NCBI GenBank assembly: GCA_033852165.1
Contig: JAWSUZ010000004.1
Coordinates: 1-64,000 of the forward strand
Direction of reading: 5' to 3'
From: Agarilytica sp033852165
GTDB lineage: Bacteria > Pseudomonadota > Gammaproteobacteria > Pseudomonadales > Cellvibrionaceae
DNA length: 64,000 bases
Position numbers and translations under genes: made by a program
Shown: positions 53,288-62,535 of the stretch, piece by piece
Layout: each line of letters begins with the position of its first letter
Position numbering within the stretch: the stretch's first letter is position 1
Notes under the pieces: model-generated
What the model saw: the letters and a program-made list of their open reading frames with translations, nothing else
Databases searched by the model: none
Told to the model about the DNA's origin: nothing

Positions 53288-54010
53288 TTAATACATATGC
53301 TGGCCACCGTTTATCGATAACGTTGAACCGGTGATAAAACCGGCATTGTCAGCCACCAGAAACTCTACACCTCTGGCTATTTCGTCAGCTTCTCCTAGTC
53401 TACCGACGGGGATTTTCGCAATTATTTTTTCGAGTACTTTTTCCGGAACTGCTCGCACCATGTCTGTAGAAATATAGCCGGGAGCAATAGCGTTTACCGT
53501 GATGTCTTTGCCTGCACCTTCTTGGGCTAAAGCCTTCGTAAAGCCGTGTATCCCCGACTTGGCTGCGGCATAGTTCACTTGCCCATACTGTCCTGCTTGG
53601 CCGTTGACTGAGCCGATATTCACAATACGTCCAAAGCCATGCTTGCGCATACTGTCTATGACATTGCGGCACATGTTAAAGCATGAGCCGAGGTTAGTGT
53701 CGAGTACGGATTGCCAGCATTCTGGGCTCATTTTGTGAATGGTGCCGTCACGCGTGATACCTGCATTGTTGATAAGAATTTCGATGCGACCGAGGTCGGC
53801 TGTAATTTGTGCTACAGCTTCAGCACAGGCGTGGAAGTTAGAGACATCGAATTTATATACAGGAATTCCGTACTTGTCTTTAAATGCGGCGGCGGTTTGA
53901 TCGTCCCCTCCATAGCTTGCTGCGACTGTGTATCCATCCTCTTTAAGACGAACGGAAATGGCTTCTCCGATACCGCGGGTTCCACCAGTGACTAGAGCGA
54001 CTCTGCTCAT
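53288..54010 (-). CDS. phaB: Acetoacetyl-CoA reductase
   Basis: A 240-residue NADPH-dependent SDR that reduces acetoacetyl-CoA to R-3-hydroxybutyryl-CoA for PhaC. The cofactor site VTGGTRGIGEAI, NNAGITRDGTIHKMSPECWQ, VNIGSVNGQAGQYGQVNYAAAKSGIHGFTKALAQEGA with the YAAAK active site, and VNAIAPGYISTDMVRAVPEKVLEKIIAKIPVGRLGEADEIA are all hallmark PhaB/FabG-like blocks. A strong AGGAGA site precedes the ATG. Convergent to the second phasin gene. Confidence 0.93.
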   Translation of the reverse strand: MSRVALVTGGTRGIGEAISVRLKEDGYTVAASYGGDDQTAAAFKDKYGIPVYKFDVSNFHACAEAVAQITADLGRIEILINNAGITRDGTIHKMSPECWQSVLDTNLGSCFNMCRNVIDSMRKHGFGRIVNIGSVNGQAGQYGQVNYAAAKSGIHGFTKALAQEGAGKDITVNAIAPGYISTDMVRAVPEKVLEKIIAKIPVGRLGEADEIARGVEFLVADNAGFITGSTLSINGGQHMY

Positions 54011-54443
54011 AAGGTTCTCCTAAGGTTTTGTCTGAAATCAGTTTAAATATAGTGGTGACTGAGTTGCCAGTCGTTAAAAGTGGCAAAGTGACACCGTTTG
54101 AATTGTGCTGTGCGTTCGCGAATGGCAGTCAACTTGTCCTCAAGTTGGCTCGGTGAAAAAGAGCGAGTTTCGCTCGTTTAAACCTGTGTCAATCGTTCAA
54201 ATATACTTCTAGCTTTCAAAGCAAAACTTAAAACAATACAAAGTAAAACTTAAGAAAGTAGAAATAGCGCAGAGCTGTCCCCCTTAGAGTCGTCAGATGT
54301 TACAGGAATTGATATCGATTTAAACGAATTGCAGTAAATATTGACGCCTGTTTCAATAGCTTTGGCGCTTAGGAATCATATGTTTGTGTTTTTGTGAACT
54401 TGCCCCAATATTGCTCTTTCTTTATTGCTATCACGAGATGTGA
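54011..54443. other. Intergenic region between divergent genes
   Basis: About 430 bp with no credible coding frame. It should carry the phaB and cnoX promoters. No terminator, repeat or RNA recognised. Confidence 0.45.
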
Positions 54444-55301
54444 ATGATGAATCCTAATATCGTCGAAATTACGCCTGAAAACTCTCAAACTTTATTGGTG
54501 GAGGAGTCCTATAAGCGACTCGTATTAATCGATTTTTGGGCAAGCTGGTGTGAGCCGTGTAAAAACTTGATGCCGATATTGGAAGCGTTAGCGGAAGAGT
54601 ATGCTGGCCGGTTTTTATTGGCGAAAGTTGATTCTGAGGCAAATCAAGGTATTGCGAGTCAGTTTGGTGTACGCAGCTTACCTACGGTTATGTTAATGAA
54701 GGACGGTCAGCCTGTTGATGGTTTTACGGGATTGAAGCCGGAGTCTGAGATTCGTGAACTGTTGGATAAGCTACTTCCCAAGCCTTGGGATCTGAAATTT
54801 AATGAAGCTTCGGCCCATATTCAGCAAGGGGAGTGGGATCAGGCTTATATTCTGCTGAAGGAGGCTTATGACCTTTCGGGGCAGCAGGGCAATATAGCCA
54901 TTACCTTAACTGGTGTATTGACTCAGCTTAAGCGCTATAGCGAAGCTGATAGTATTCTTTCGCTGGTCAAGATGGCCGATCAAGATACTCTCTATGAGCA
55001 GGTGAAAGCTGAGCTGGAGTTGGCTCAGCAGGCGCAAAAAGCACCTGAATTACAAGCGCTTGAGGACCAGTTTGCGCAGACGCCAGAGGATAAGACTGTC
55101 GCATTTCAGTTGGCGGTTCAATACAGTCAAAACGAATTCAAAAAAGAAGCGCTGTCACTTCTGTATGACATCATTAGGGAGGATCTTAATTATCAAGAGG
55201 GAGAGGCCAAAAAAATCTACTTAGACATTTTGGCTGTATTGGGAAAGGGTGATCCGATTGCGATTGCGTTTCAACGAAAGCTCTTTACCTTGCTCTACTA
55301 A
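54444..55301 (+). CDS. cnoX: Thioredoxin-TPR co-chaperone (CnoX/YbbN)
   Basis: A 285-residue protein with an N-terminal thioredoxin domain (LIDFWASWCEPCKNLMPILEALAEEY) and a C-terminal TPR-like helical region from about residue 115. CnoX holds oxidatively damaged proteins for GroEL and DnaK and can form mixed disulfides. The active-site CEPC retains both cysteines, unlike E. coli CnoX which has SXXC, so it may be redox active. Located alone, with a 7-bp hairpin (55336-55359) beyond the stop. Confidence 0.88.
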   Translation: MMNPNIVEITPENSQTLLVEESYKRLVLIDFWASWCEPCKNLMPILEALAEEYAGRFLLAKVDSEANQGIASQFGVRSLPTVMLMKDGQPVDGFTGLKPESEIRELLDKLLPKPWDLKFNEASAHIQQGEWDQAYILLKEAYDLSGQQGNIAITLTGVLTQLKRYSEADSILSLVKMADQDTLYEQVKAELELAQQAQKAPELQALEDQFAQTPEDKTVAFQLAVQYSQNEFKKEALSLLYDIIREDLNYQEGEAKKIYLDILAVLGKGDPIAIAFQRKLFTLLY

Positions 55302-55335
55302 AGCGTGTGACGACCTACTCAGCAGAGTCGTTATG

Positions 55336-55359
55336 GTGACCTGCTTAATAGGAGGTCAC
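55336..55359 (+). terminator. Weak hairpin after cnoX
   Basis: GTGACCT and AGGTCAC form a 7-bp perfect stem around a 10-nt loop, 34 nt after the cnoX stop, without a T-run. It may be a weak terminator or processing signal. Confidence 0.3.
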
Positions 55360-55526
55360 TAATTGATAGGTCCATATCAATAACCTGGATTTCCTTGGTA
55401 TCAGTGGCATAATGGCTCGCCTTTTTGCTGCTCCTAGCAAGTGACTTTAGGCTTTACTCTAGGCTTTACGTTTTTTCAAAACTTTAGTATAAATTTTCCA
55501 AAGCTTTACTAAAACTGAGGACAACA

Positions 55527-56642
55527 ATGCAACCTGAACTGAAACCCCAAAATCCGAATTTTTCATCTGGTCCGTGTAGTAAGCGCCCTGGATACAGTGT
55601 TAACAACTTAAAACTTGATACTCTTGGTCGTTCTCACCGCTCTTCTGTCGGTAAAGAAGCCTTGGCTTTAGCGTGTAGCGATACGGCCGAAATGCTTGGC
55701 TTGCCTGAAGGTTATCGTGTCGGGGTTGTGGCGGGTTCTGACACCGGAGCTATGGAAATGGCGATGTGGTCTTTACTTGGCGAGCGTGGCGTTGACGTAT
55801 TGTCGTGGGAATCATTCGGCAAAGGTTGGGTGACGGATATCACCAAGCAGTTAAAACTCGACGATGTGCGCTCTATGGAGGCTGCTTACGGCCAATTGCC
55901 AGATTTAAGCGCCGTGGACTTTGCACGTGACGTTGTCTTTACGTGGAACGGTACAACCTCTGGTGTAAAAGTGCCTAATGGTGATTGGATTGCCGATGAC
56001 CGCGAAGGTCTTACAATATGTGATGCGACCTCAGCAGTTTTTGCGATGGAGATTCCGTGGGATAAAATTGATGTGGCTACGTTCAGCTGGCAGAAAGCTC
56101 TAGGCGGAGAAGGTGCTCACGGTATGCTGATCTTGAGCCCTCGTGCAGTAGCAAGGCTGGAGAGCTATACACCCGCTTGGCCAATGCCGAAAATTTTCCG
56201 TATGACAAAAGGCGGAAAATTGATTGAGGGGATATTCAAAGGCGCTACGATCAATACACCTTCAATGTTGTGTGTTGCGGATTATCTGGATGCATTGAGC
56301 TGGATCAAAAATATTGGCGGTGTGAAGGCCAGCATTGAAAAGTCACAAGCAAACTTAGCGGTTATCGAAAAATTCGTAGCTAAAAATGACTGGATCGACT
56401 TTTTAGCCGAATCCAGCGAAATCAATTCTAACACCAGTATTTGTTTAACCCTTAAAGCTGAGCCAGATCAAGTTAAAGAAATGGTGAAGCTCTTAGATAA
56501 AGAAGGTGTTGCCTTTGATATCGGCGCATATCGTGATGCGCCAGCGGGTATTCGTATCTGGGGTGGGGCGACTGTAGAAGCTTCTGATTTGGAAAAGTTG
56601 ATGCCTTGGATGACGTGGGCATACGAGCAAGTTACACAATAA
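55527..56642 (+). CDS. serC: Phosphoserine aminotransferase
   Basis: A 371-residue class V aminotransferase converting 3-phosphohydroxypyruvate to phosphoserine. The start PQNPNFSSGPCSKRPGY, the LGRSHRSSVGKEALALA region and the PLP Lys in TFSWQKALGGEGAHGM match the long SerC subtype found mainly in alphaproteobacteria and archaea, rather than the shorter E. coli type. Immediately followed by serA, giving the first two steps of serine synthesis in one unit. Confidence 0.92.
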   Translation: MQPELKPQNPNFSSGPCSKRPGYSVNNLKLDTLGRSHRSSVGKEALALACSDTAEMLGLPEGYRVGVVAGSDTGAMEMAMWSLLGERGVDVLSWESFGKGWVTDITKQLKLDDVRSMEAAYGQLPDLSAVDFARDVVFTWNGTTSGVKVPNGDWIADDREGLTICDATSAVFAMEIPWDKIDVATFSWQKALGGEGAHGMLILSPRAVARLESYTPAWPMPKIFRMTKGGKLIEGIFKGATINTPSMLCVADYLDALSWIKNIGGVKASIEKSQANLAVIEKFVAKNDWIDFLAESSEINSNTSICLTLKAEPDQVKEMVKLLDKEGVAFDIGAYRDAPAGIRIWGGATVEASDLEKLMPWMTWAYEQVTQ

Positions 56643-56677
56643 ACAATCTATTAACCTTAACTGTGTGAAGATTAACT

Positions 56678-57853
56678 ATGTTTCAGATTCGTACCTATAA
56701 CAAAATTTCAGATAAAGGGCTAAGCCGTTTCGACGATACATACAACGTTGGATCGGATATTGAAAACCCTCAAGCATTGCTACTACGCAGTCAAAAATTG
56801 CACGATGAAAGCTTGCCTGATTCGGTCATGGCCGTTGCAAGAGCGGGAGCGGGAACTAACAATATTCCAGTAGATGAATACAGTAAAAAGGGAATCGTCG
56901 TATTTAACACGCCTGGAGCCAATGCGAATGCAGTTAAAGAGCTCGTTTTGTCCGGGTTGTTGCTGAGCTCGCGTGGCATCATGCAAGGAAAGTCTTTCGT
57001 TGATACCTTGGGTGAAATGACAGATGCAGCAGAAATGTCAAAGTTGCTCGAAAAAGAAAAAAAGCGTTTTGCCGGTAGTGAATTGGCGGGCAAAACTCTG
57101 GGTGTTATTGGTCTTGGTGCTATTGGTTCAATGGTCGCTGATGCGGCGCTAGCGTTGGGCATGGATGTGCTGGGTTTTGATCCTGCGTTGTCAGTCGAGG
57201 CGGCATGGCGCTTATCCAGTGACGTAAGGCGAATGGAGAGTGTTGAGGCCCTGTTGGCAGAAGTCGATTTTCTTTCATTGCACGTACCAGCAATTCCAGC
57301 CACGAAGCATATGATCAATGCTGATACCTTGAGCTTGATGAAACCCACTGCGGCGATTATGAATTTTGCTCGGGATGCTATTGTCGATGCTCAGGCGGTT
57401 GTTCATGCGCTCGATAATGAAAAGCTCCGTCAGTATGTTTGTGATTTCCCAGAACCTTGCTTGATTAATCACTCTAAAGTTGTTGCGCTACCGCATATTG
57501 GTGCGAGTACTGCGGAGGCTGAAGAAAACTGTGCGGTGATGGCGGTTAATCAGCTGCGTGATTATCTTGAAGACGGCAATATCGTCAATTCCGTCAATTT
57601 TCCGCAAACCGCAATGTCTCGTGGCGATACAGCTTGCCGTATTACCTTTACCAATGAAAATGTTTCGGGTGTGCTGGGGCATGTACTATCCGTATTTGCC
57701 GACAGCGATGTAAATGTCGTGGATATGGTGAATAAAAGCCGGAATAATGTGGCTTACAATATTTTGGATTTGGCCAGTCGTCCGTGTGACGAACTGATTC
57801 AAAACCTCAAAAATGTAGAGCACGTTATCTCTTTGAGGGTACTTTGTAGTTAA
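56678..57853 (+). CDS. serA: D-3-phosphoglycerate dehydrogenase
   Basis: A 391-residue NAD-dependent enzyme oxidising 3-phosphoglycerate, the first step of serine synthesis. It has the NAD motif GLGAIGSMVADAALALGMDVLGFDP, VDFLSLHVPAIPATKHMIN, the catalytic region FARDAIVDAQAV and LPHIGASTAEAEENCA, and a C-terminal ACT domain (NVSGVLGHVLSVFADSDVNVVDMVNKSR) likely to bind serine for feedback inhibition. It is 35 nt downstream of serC. Homologues of this subtype have short catalytic domains similar in length. Confidence 0.94.
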   Translation: MFQIRTYNKISDKGLSRFDDTYNVGSDIENPQALLLRSQKLHDESLPDSVMAVARAGAGTNNIPVDEYSKKGIVVFNTPGANANAVKELVLSGLLLSSRGIMQGKSFVDTLGEMTDAAEMSKLLEKEKKRFAGSELAGKTLGVIGLGAIGSMVADAALALGMDVLGFDPALSVEAAWRLSSDVRRMESVEALLAEVDFLSLHVPAIPATKHMINADTLSLMKPTAAIMNFARDAIVDAQAVVHALDNEKLRQYVCDFPEPCLINHSKVVALPHIGASTAEAEENCAVMAVNQLRDYLEDGNIVNSVNFPQTAMSRGDTACRITFTNENVSGVLGHVLSVFADSDVNVVDMVNKSRNNVAYNILDLASRPCDELIQNLKNVEHVISLRVLCS

Positions 57854-57966
57854 TCCTCTGATTTTTATCAGAATATTGACTAAGGCTGTTAAATTTCGCT
57901 TGAAAACTTGTTTGAAGTTGCGATAATGCGCAGCCCTCGGAATGAGTTTAATTCCGTTGTTTTAAT

Positions 57967-58076
57967 GGTGGCCCAATTGGTCCCCTCGCGACAATTCGCT
58001 GTGAACTCCGCCAGGCCTGGAAGGGAGCAACGGTAGCAGTATAATTGGGCGCCGGGGTGTGGCTGGTTGGGTCTCC
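57967..58076 (+). ncRNA. ffs: 4.5S signal recognition particle RNA
   Basis: About 110 nt of clear SRP RNA. The apical domain contains the invariant GGCCTGGAAGGGAGCAAC stretch, comparable to E. coli TCCGGAAGGAAGCAGCC. The 5' end GGTGGCCCAA pairs with TTGGGTCTCC at the 3' end with one mismatch, giving the long rod. It binds Ffh and guides membrane-protein insertion. The placement upstream of dnaX is common in gammaproteobacteria. The remaining parts of 57854-58269 hold no gene and are presumed promoter and leader DNA. Confidence 0.95.
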
Positions 58077-58269
58077 TCCATCTTTAGTAACTTTTTTATT
58101 CACGGTTGTTGTTTAATTTATCGTTACTGTTTAGATTTAGAGCGATTCACTAGGATCGACCTTTCTAGAAAGATCTACCGTTACAACTTCATCCACGCCG
58201 TACACTTCCGTTTGCGTTATAATTCGACGCTTACAAGACTAATCTTTAGGTTTCAAGGTTCGATAATCG

Positions 58270-60381
58270 ATGAGCTATCAGGTGTTGGCCCGCAAGTGGC
58301 GCCCTCGTATATTCCGTGAAATGGTTGGCCAAGAGCACGTGCTCAAAGCGCTAATTAATGCACTCGATCATAATCGACTGCATCACGCGTACTTATTTAC
58401 TGGGACGCGCGGGGTCGGTAAAACTACGATTGCGCGAATTCTGGCAAAGTGTCTTAACTGTGAAACAGGCGTGAGTTCTGAACCGTGTGGCGAATGCTCG
58501 GCTTGTAATGAAATTGCTGAAGGGCGATTCGTTGATTTAATTGAAGTGGATGCGGCTTCGCGCACCAAGGTTGAAGATACCCGTGAATTGCTCGATAACG
58601 TCCAATACGCGCCAACGCGTGGTCGCTATAAAATATACTTGATCGATGAAGTTCATATGCTCTCCAATCACAGTTTCAACGCCTTGTTGAAAACTCTGGA
58701 AGAGCCGCCCGACCATGTAAAGTTCTTGCTGGCGACAACCGATCCGCAGAAGCTGCCTGTCACGATTCTTTCGCGTTGCTTGCAGTTTAATCTCAAAAAT
58801 ATGAGTTCGGAACGTATTGTTGGGCATTTGCAGCACGTCCTAACCAAAGAAGCCATTCCCTTTGAGGAAGCTGCACTGTGGCCACTATCAAGGTCGGCGG
58901 ATGGCAGTATGCGCGATGCGCTTAGTCTGACGGACCAAGCAATAGCCTTTGGCGGCGGTAAAGTACTCGAATCCGAAGTCAGCATTATGCTTGGGTCTAT
59001 CGATCGCGTATTGATTGAAGAAATTATGCAGGCATTAGTTGCTGCAGATGGTCCAGCCGTCTTGGCTGCTGTGGCAAAATTTGCTGAGCATGCGCCAGAT
59101 TATGATGCGGCCTTGGCGGATTTGCTCACGCTCTTGCATCGTATTGCGATTGCCCAAGCCTTGCCTGAAGCCCTGGATAATAGTTATGGCGATCGCGCTC
59201 AGATATTAAAATTTGCCAGTGAGCTTACGCCGGAAGACGTGCAAATGTTTTATCAAACGACTCTAATTGGCCGCAGGGACTTGTCCTTGGCTTCTGACCC
59301 TAGGATGGGGGTCGAAATGACGTTGCTAAGAATGTTGACGTTTAAGCCTCAAGGCCTTGTTGATGTGCCGACCACGTCGCTGCCTAACTCGGGTGCTCAA
59401 AACCAAGAAAAGCTTGTGGCGGAGGCCGCCGTCCCGATAAAAAAGCCGATAGTTGAGCCGGGAAAGCCCGCGCTCGATGGTAATACTCCCGGCGGAAGGG
59501 CTGTTTTGTCTTCTCTCGTTGGTGAGGATGTGCCAAGGCAAGAGCTGGTAACGCCAGAACAGTCAGTCCAAGAAAAGCCAATAGAACCCAATACCGGTTC
59601 TATTGATAGAGCGGTTGCAAGCGCTCTTAAAAACGGAAGTGGTTCAGAGCTCTCTGATCAGGGTCGAAGTTCTCCTGCCGCGTCTAGCGAGACCCCATTA
59701 GCTGTATGTTCTAAACCTTCGGAGCCTCAAGGTACGCGGGAACCGACTGTCGTTGAAAGTAAAGAGCCGCCGAGAGTGGAAGCTCCCTCTCCTGTGGCTC
59801 AGATTGCCTCGAAACCTCAGCATTCGACAAGTCCGCAGCTAAAATCAGTAACAAAAAACAATGTGACCAGGCTGCAAGAACTGGTGGCCTCTGTAGTACC
59901 TTCGGTCGCATCATTACCTGAACCGAATCAGTCTAGCCCGAACACACAAAAACCTGCAGAATTACCTAAACAGAAAATGGGTTTAGATTCCTTTGCGCCG
60001 AACAACTGGATTTCGGTCTACCAGCAGTTAGAAATAAAAGGCATTGTTCAAAGCACAGTCGCGAATTGTGTCATGGTAGGTCGCGAAGATAACCATGTTC
60101 AGTTTATATTAGACCAAGATAAAACCAGTTTATACGACCCGTCTCACGCTCAACGTATAGCCGATTATTTGAGTGATTATTTTGCTCATCCCGTTCGTGT
60201 GGATATTCAGCTGTCCTCTATTCCCGAGGGTATGGAAACTCCCGCAGAGCATAATGATCGGGTACGTAAAGAAAAGCATGCTCACGCCTTGGCAACATTG
60301 AGAGATGACCCCGTGGTGCAAACGTTTGAACGTGAATTCGGTGCAAAATTGCAAGAACAAACAGTGAAATATCCATCTTAA
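58270..60381 (+). CDS. dnaX: DNA polymerase III tau/gamma subunit
   Basis: A 703-residue clamp-loader subunit. The N-terminal AAA+ domain has the Walker A motif GTRGVGKTTIA, a four-Cys zinc motif (CLNCETGVSSEPCGECSAC) and IDEVHMLS. A long Pro/Ser/Glu-rich linker (about 400-560) and a C-terminal region binding the polymerase core follow. A frameshift cassette at 59439-59445 should also produce a 395-residue gamma form. It heads the ybaB-recR operon; ybaB begins 17 nt after the stop. Confidence 0.96.
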   Translation: MSYQVLARKWRPRIFREMVGQEHVLKALINALDHNRLHHAYLFTGTRGVGKTTIARILAKCLNCETGVSSEPCGECSACNEIAEGRFVDLIEVDAASRTKVEDTRELLDNVQYAPTRGRYKIYLIDEVHMLSNHSFNALLKTLEEPPDHVKFLLATTDPQKLPVTILSRCLQFNLKNMSSERIVGHLQHVLTKEAIPFEEAALWPLSRSADGSMRDALSLTDQAIAFGGGKVLESEVSIMLGSIDRVLIEEIMQALVAADGPAVLAAVAKFAEHAPDYDAALADLLTLLHRIAIAQALPEALDNSYGDRAQILKFASELTPEDVQMFYQTTLIGRRDLSLASDPRMGVEMTLLRMLTFKPQGLVDVPTTSLPNSGAQNQEKLVAEAAVPIKKPIVEPGKPALDGNTPGGRAVLSSLVGEDVPRQELVTPEQSVQEKPIEPNTGSIDRAVASALKNGSGSELSDQGRSSPAASSETPLAVCSKPSEPQGTREPTVVESKEPPRVEAPSPVAQIASKPQHSTSPQLKSVTKNNVTRLQELVASVVPSVASLPEPNQSSPNTQKPAELPKQKMGLDSFAPNNWISVYQQLEIKGIVQSTVANCVMVGREDNHVQFILDQDKTSLYDPSHAQRIADYLSDYFAHPVRVDIQLSSIPEGMETPAEHNDRVRKEKHAHALATLRDDPVVQTFEREFGAKLQEQTVKYPS
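59420..59493 (+). promoter_or_regulatory. Programmed -1 frameshift signal in dnaX
   Basis: The slippery heptamer A_AAA_AAG (59439-59445, codons 391-392 in the zero frame) is identical to the E. coli dnaX site. An SD-like GGAGG (59421-59425) lies 13 nt upstream. Downstream, GCCGGGA (59457-59463) pairs with TCCCGGC (59487-59493). After slippage the -1 frame reads GCC GAT AGT TGA and stops at once, giving a 395-residue gamma subunit. All three parts of the known E. coli cassette are present. Confidence 0.8.
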
Positions 60382-60398
60382 AATTATAGGAGATCGTT

Positions 60399-60722
60399 AT
60401 GTTTAATGACCTTGGCGATATCATGAAACAAGCCCAACAAATGCAATCCAAAATGGCGGATATGCAAAAAGAGTTGGCAAATAAAGAAGTAATTGGCGAG
60501 GCCGGCGCTGGTCTTGTGAAAGTTACGATGACGGGCCGGCACGACCTCAGTAAAGTGACGATAGACCCGAGCTTAATGTCAGAAGACAAAGAGATGTTAG
60601 AGGACTTATTGGCGGCGGCGGTCAACGATGCTGTACGAAGAGTCGAAGAGTCTAATAAAGAACTCATGAGCCAAATGACCGGGGGTATGCAGATGCCACC
60701 GGGCTTCAAAATGCCATTTTAG
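60399..60722 (+). CDS. ybaB: YbaB/EbfC nucleoid-associated protein
   Basis: A 107-residue DNA-binding protein of the YbaB/EbfC family: MFNDLGDIMKQAQQMQSKMADMQKELA, then the beta-strand part GEAGAGLVKVTMTGRHDLSKVTIDPSL. Such proteins bind DNA as dimers and lie between dnaX and recR across gammaproteobacteria. AGGAG precedes the ATG. recR starts 15 nt downstream. Confidence 0.95.
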   Translation: MFNDLGDIMKQAQQMQSKMADMQKELANKEVIGEAGAGLVKVTMTGRHDLSKVTIDPSLMSEDKEMLEDLLAAAVNDAVRRVEESNKELMSQMTGGMQMPPGFKMPF

Positions 60723-60737
60723 TGCTTAGACAATAAT

Positions 60738-61331
60738 ATGTTTTCCCCCTTAATTGATCAGCTTATTCGTGCATTACGCAAGCTTCCCGGTGTTGGCCCT
60801 AAATCGGCGCAACGTATGGCGTTTCATTTGTTGGAATATGACCGGCAAGCGGCAGAAAATTTAGCACAAGCTTTGTCAGAGGCGGCTTCCTCGGTTCAGC
60901 GCTGTGAAAAATGTCGTACCCTAACGGAAGAGAAGATGTGCGCTATATGCATTAACGTAAAGCGGGATCATAGTATTTTATGTGTGGTTGAAACACCTGC
61001 AGATGTCGTGGCGTTAGAGCAGTCGGGCACTTTTTCTGGCCAATACTTTGTCTTACATGGTCGGCTTTCTCCTATTGATGGCATTGGCCCGAAAGAGATT
61101 GGCATTGCCGAACTGGAACAGCGTTTAGCTGACGGGGCTATTAAGGAGCTTATCGTTGCCACGAACCCTACAATGGAGGGGGAGGCGACTTCACATTACA
61201 TAAACGAACGTGCCAAGGCATATTCGGTAAAAGTTACACGTATTGCCCACGGTGTCCCCATAGGCAGTGAACTGGAATATATTGATGGCGGCACGTTGGC
61301 ACACGCCCTTAATAGTCGGCGGGAAATATAG
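60738..61331 (+). CDS. recR: Recombination protein RecR
   Basis: A 197-residue protein acting with RecFO to load RecA on gapped DNA. It has the helix-hairpin-helix (LRKLPGVGPKSAQRMAFHLL), the zinc finger (CEKCRTLTEEKMCAIC) and the Toprim domain (ILCVVETPADVVALEQSG, IVATNPTMEGEATSHYI). Length and order are standard. Confidence 0.96.
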   Translation: MFSPLIDQLIRALRKLPGVGPKSAQRMAFHLLEYDRQAAENLAQALSEAASSVQRCEKCRTLTEEKMCAICINVKRDHSILCVVETPADVVALEQSGTFSGQYFVLHGRLSPIDGIGPKEIGIAELEQRLADGAIKELIVATNPTMEGEATSHYINERAKAYSVKVTRIAHGVPIGSELEYIDGGTLAHALNSRREI

Positions 61332-61343
61332 GCAGACAACTTA

Positions 61344-62489
61344 ATGTCGGAAAATTTATTACAGCAAGAAGTCGTGTGGGTGGACCAAGATGATGCCCTT
61401 GAGAAAGTGTGTGAAGCCTGGCAAGACAAGCCACTGCTAGCGCTTGATACGGAGTTTATGCGTTCGAGCACCTATTACCCAATTGCCGGGCTTATTCAGG
61501 TGAATGACGGCGAAAAAAATTACCTTATTGATCCGACGAAAATAACGGATTTCTATCCCTTCGCTGAAATTCTCGATAACGAGAACATCGTTAAAGTATT
61601 GCATTCATGCTCCGAAGATCTAGAAGTCTTTCAGCATGCTCTGGATTGTTTACCTCAAAATATTTTCGATACGCAGGTGGCGGGAGCTTTAGCAGGATAT
61701 GGTTTTTCGGTCGGTTTTGGGAAGCTAGCTCTTGCAGTACTGGATGTCGATTTACCGAAAAGTGAAACGCGCTCGGACTGGTTGCAGCGACCACTCAGTC
61801 AGTCTCAAATACACTATGCTGCACTGGATGTGGAGTACCTATTTACCTTGGCGAATAGCTTAATGGTACAGCTTAATGAACAGCAACGATTGCCGTGGGC
61901 TATGGAAGACAGTCAGCGGATGGTTGATAACTTTTTTGTAAACCAGGACCCTGATCGCACTTATCTAAAGTTTAAGTCTGCATGGAAACTCGATGAACAA
62001 CAGTTGGCGATACTAAAGGTGCTCAGCCGCTGGCGCGAAGACGAGGCCCAGGCTAAAGACATTCCCCGAAATCGACTCGTTAAAGAATCGGCTATTTATT
62101 CGATTGCTTTAACGAAACCAACGGCTGAAGGGCAGTTGTATTCCATTGACGGTTTGACCAGTCGTATGATTCGCAGTTATGGTGACAAGTTTTTATCGAT
62201 CGTAGAGGATGTGCTCGCGTTACCGAGCGACCATCTTCCCGCGCGATTACCGAGGCCGCTATGTTCTGAAGAGCGAAATGTACTTGATAAGCTAAAGCAA
62301 GTCGTTCTCGCTAAGGCAGAAGAAATGTCCTTGCCGAGTGAAGTGTTGATGCGCAAAAAAGACTATGAAGAAATATTGATTACTGCACGGGATCAGGTTT
62401 ACCGGGTGCCAACAAAACTGCACGGTTGGCGTAAAAATGTTATCGCGGAAAAAGTTGTAGAGACTGTTCAGCAGCTCGCTAGTAAATAA
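61344..62489 (+). CDS. rnd: Ribonuclease D
   Basis: A 381-residue 3'-5' exoribonuclease trimming tRNA precursors. The DEDD catalytic residues are seen in LALDTEFMRSSTYYP, LHSCSEDLEVF and HYAALDVEYLF, and the Tyr in YAALD makes it DEDDy. The C-terminal part holds one or two HRDC domains (LLDEQQLAILKVLSRWREDEAQAKDIPRNRLVKE). It starts 12 nt after recR. Confidence 0.94.
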   Translation: MSENLLQQEVVWVDQDDALEKVCEAWQDKPLLALDTEFMRSSTYYPIAGLIQVNDGEKNYLIDPTKITDFYPFAEILDNENIVKVLHSCSEDLEVFQHALDCLPQNIFDTQVAGALAGYGFSVGFGKLALAVLDVDLPKSETRSDWLQRPLSQSQIHYAALDVEYLFTLANSLMVQLNEQQRLPWAMEDSQRMVDNFFVNQDPDRTYLKFKSAWKLDEQQLAILKVLSRWREDEAQAKDIPRNRLVKESAIYSIALTKPTAEGQLYSIDGLTSRMIRSYGDKFLSIVEDVLALPSDHLPARLPRPLCSEERNVLDKLKQVVLAKAEEMSLPSEVLMRKKDYEEILITARDQVYRVPTKLHGWRKNVIAEKVVETVQQLASK

Positions 62490-62535
62490 TGCCCAAGCAG
62501 GCCGAATCGCTCGGTAAGAAAGCAAGGTTGATAGA

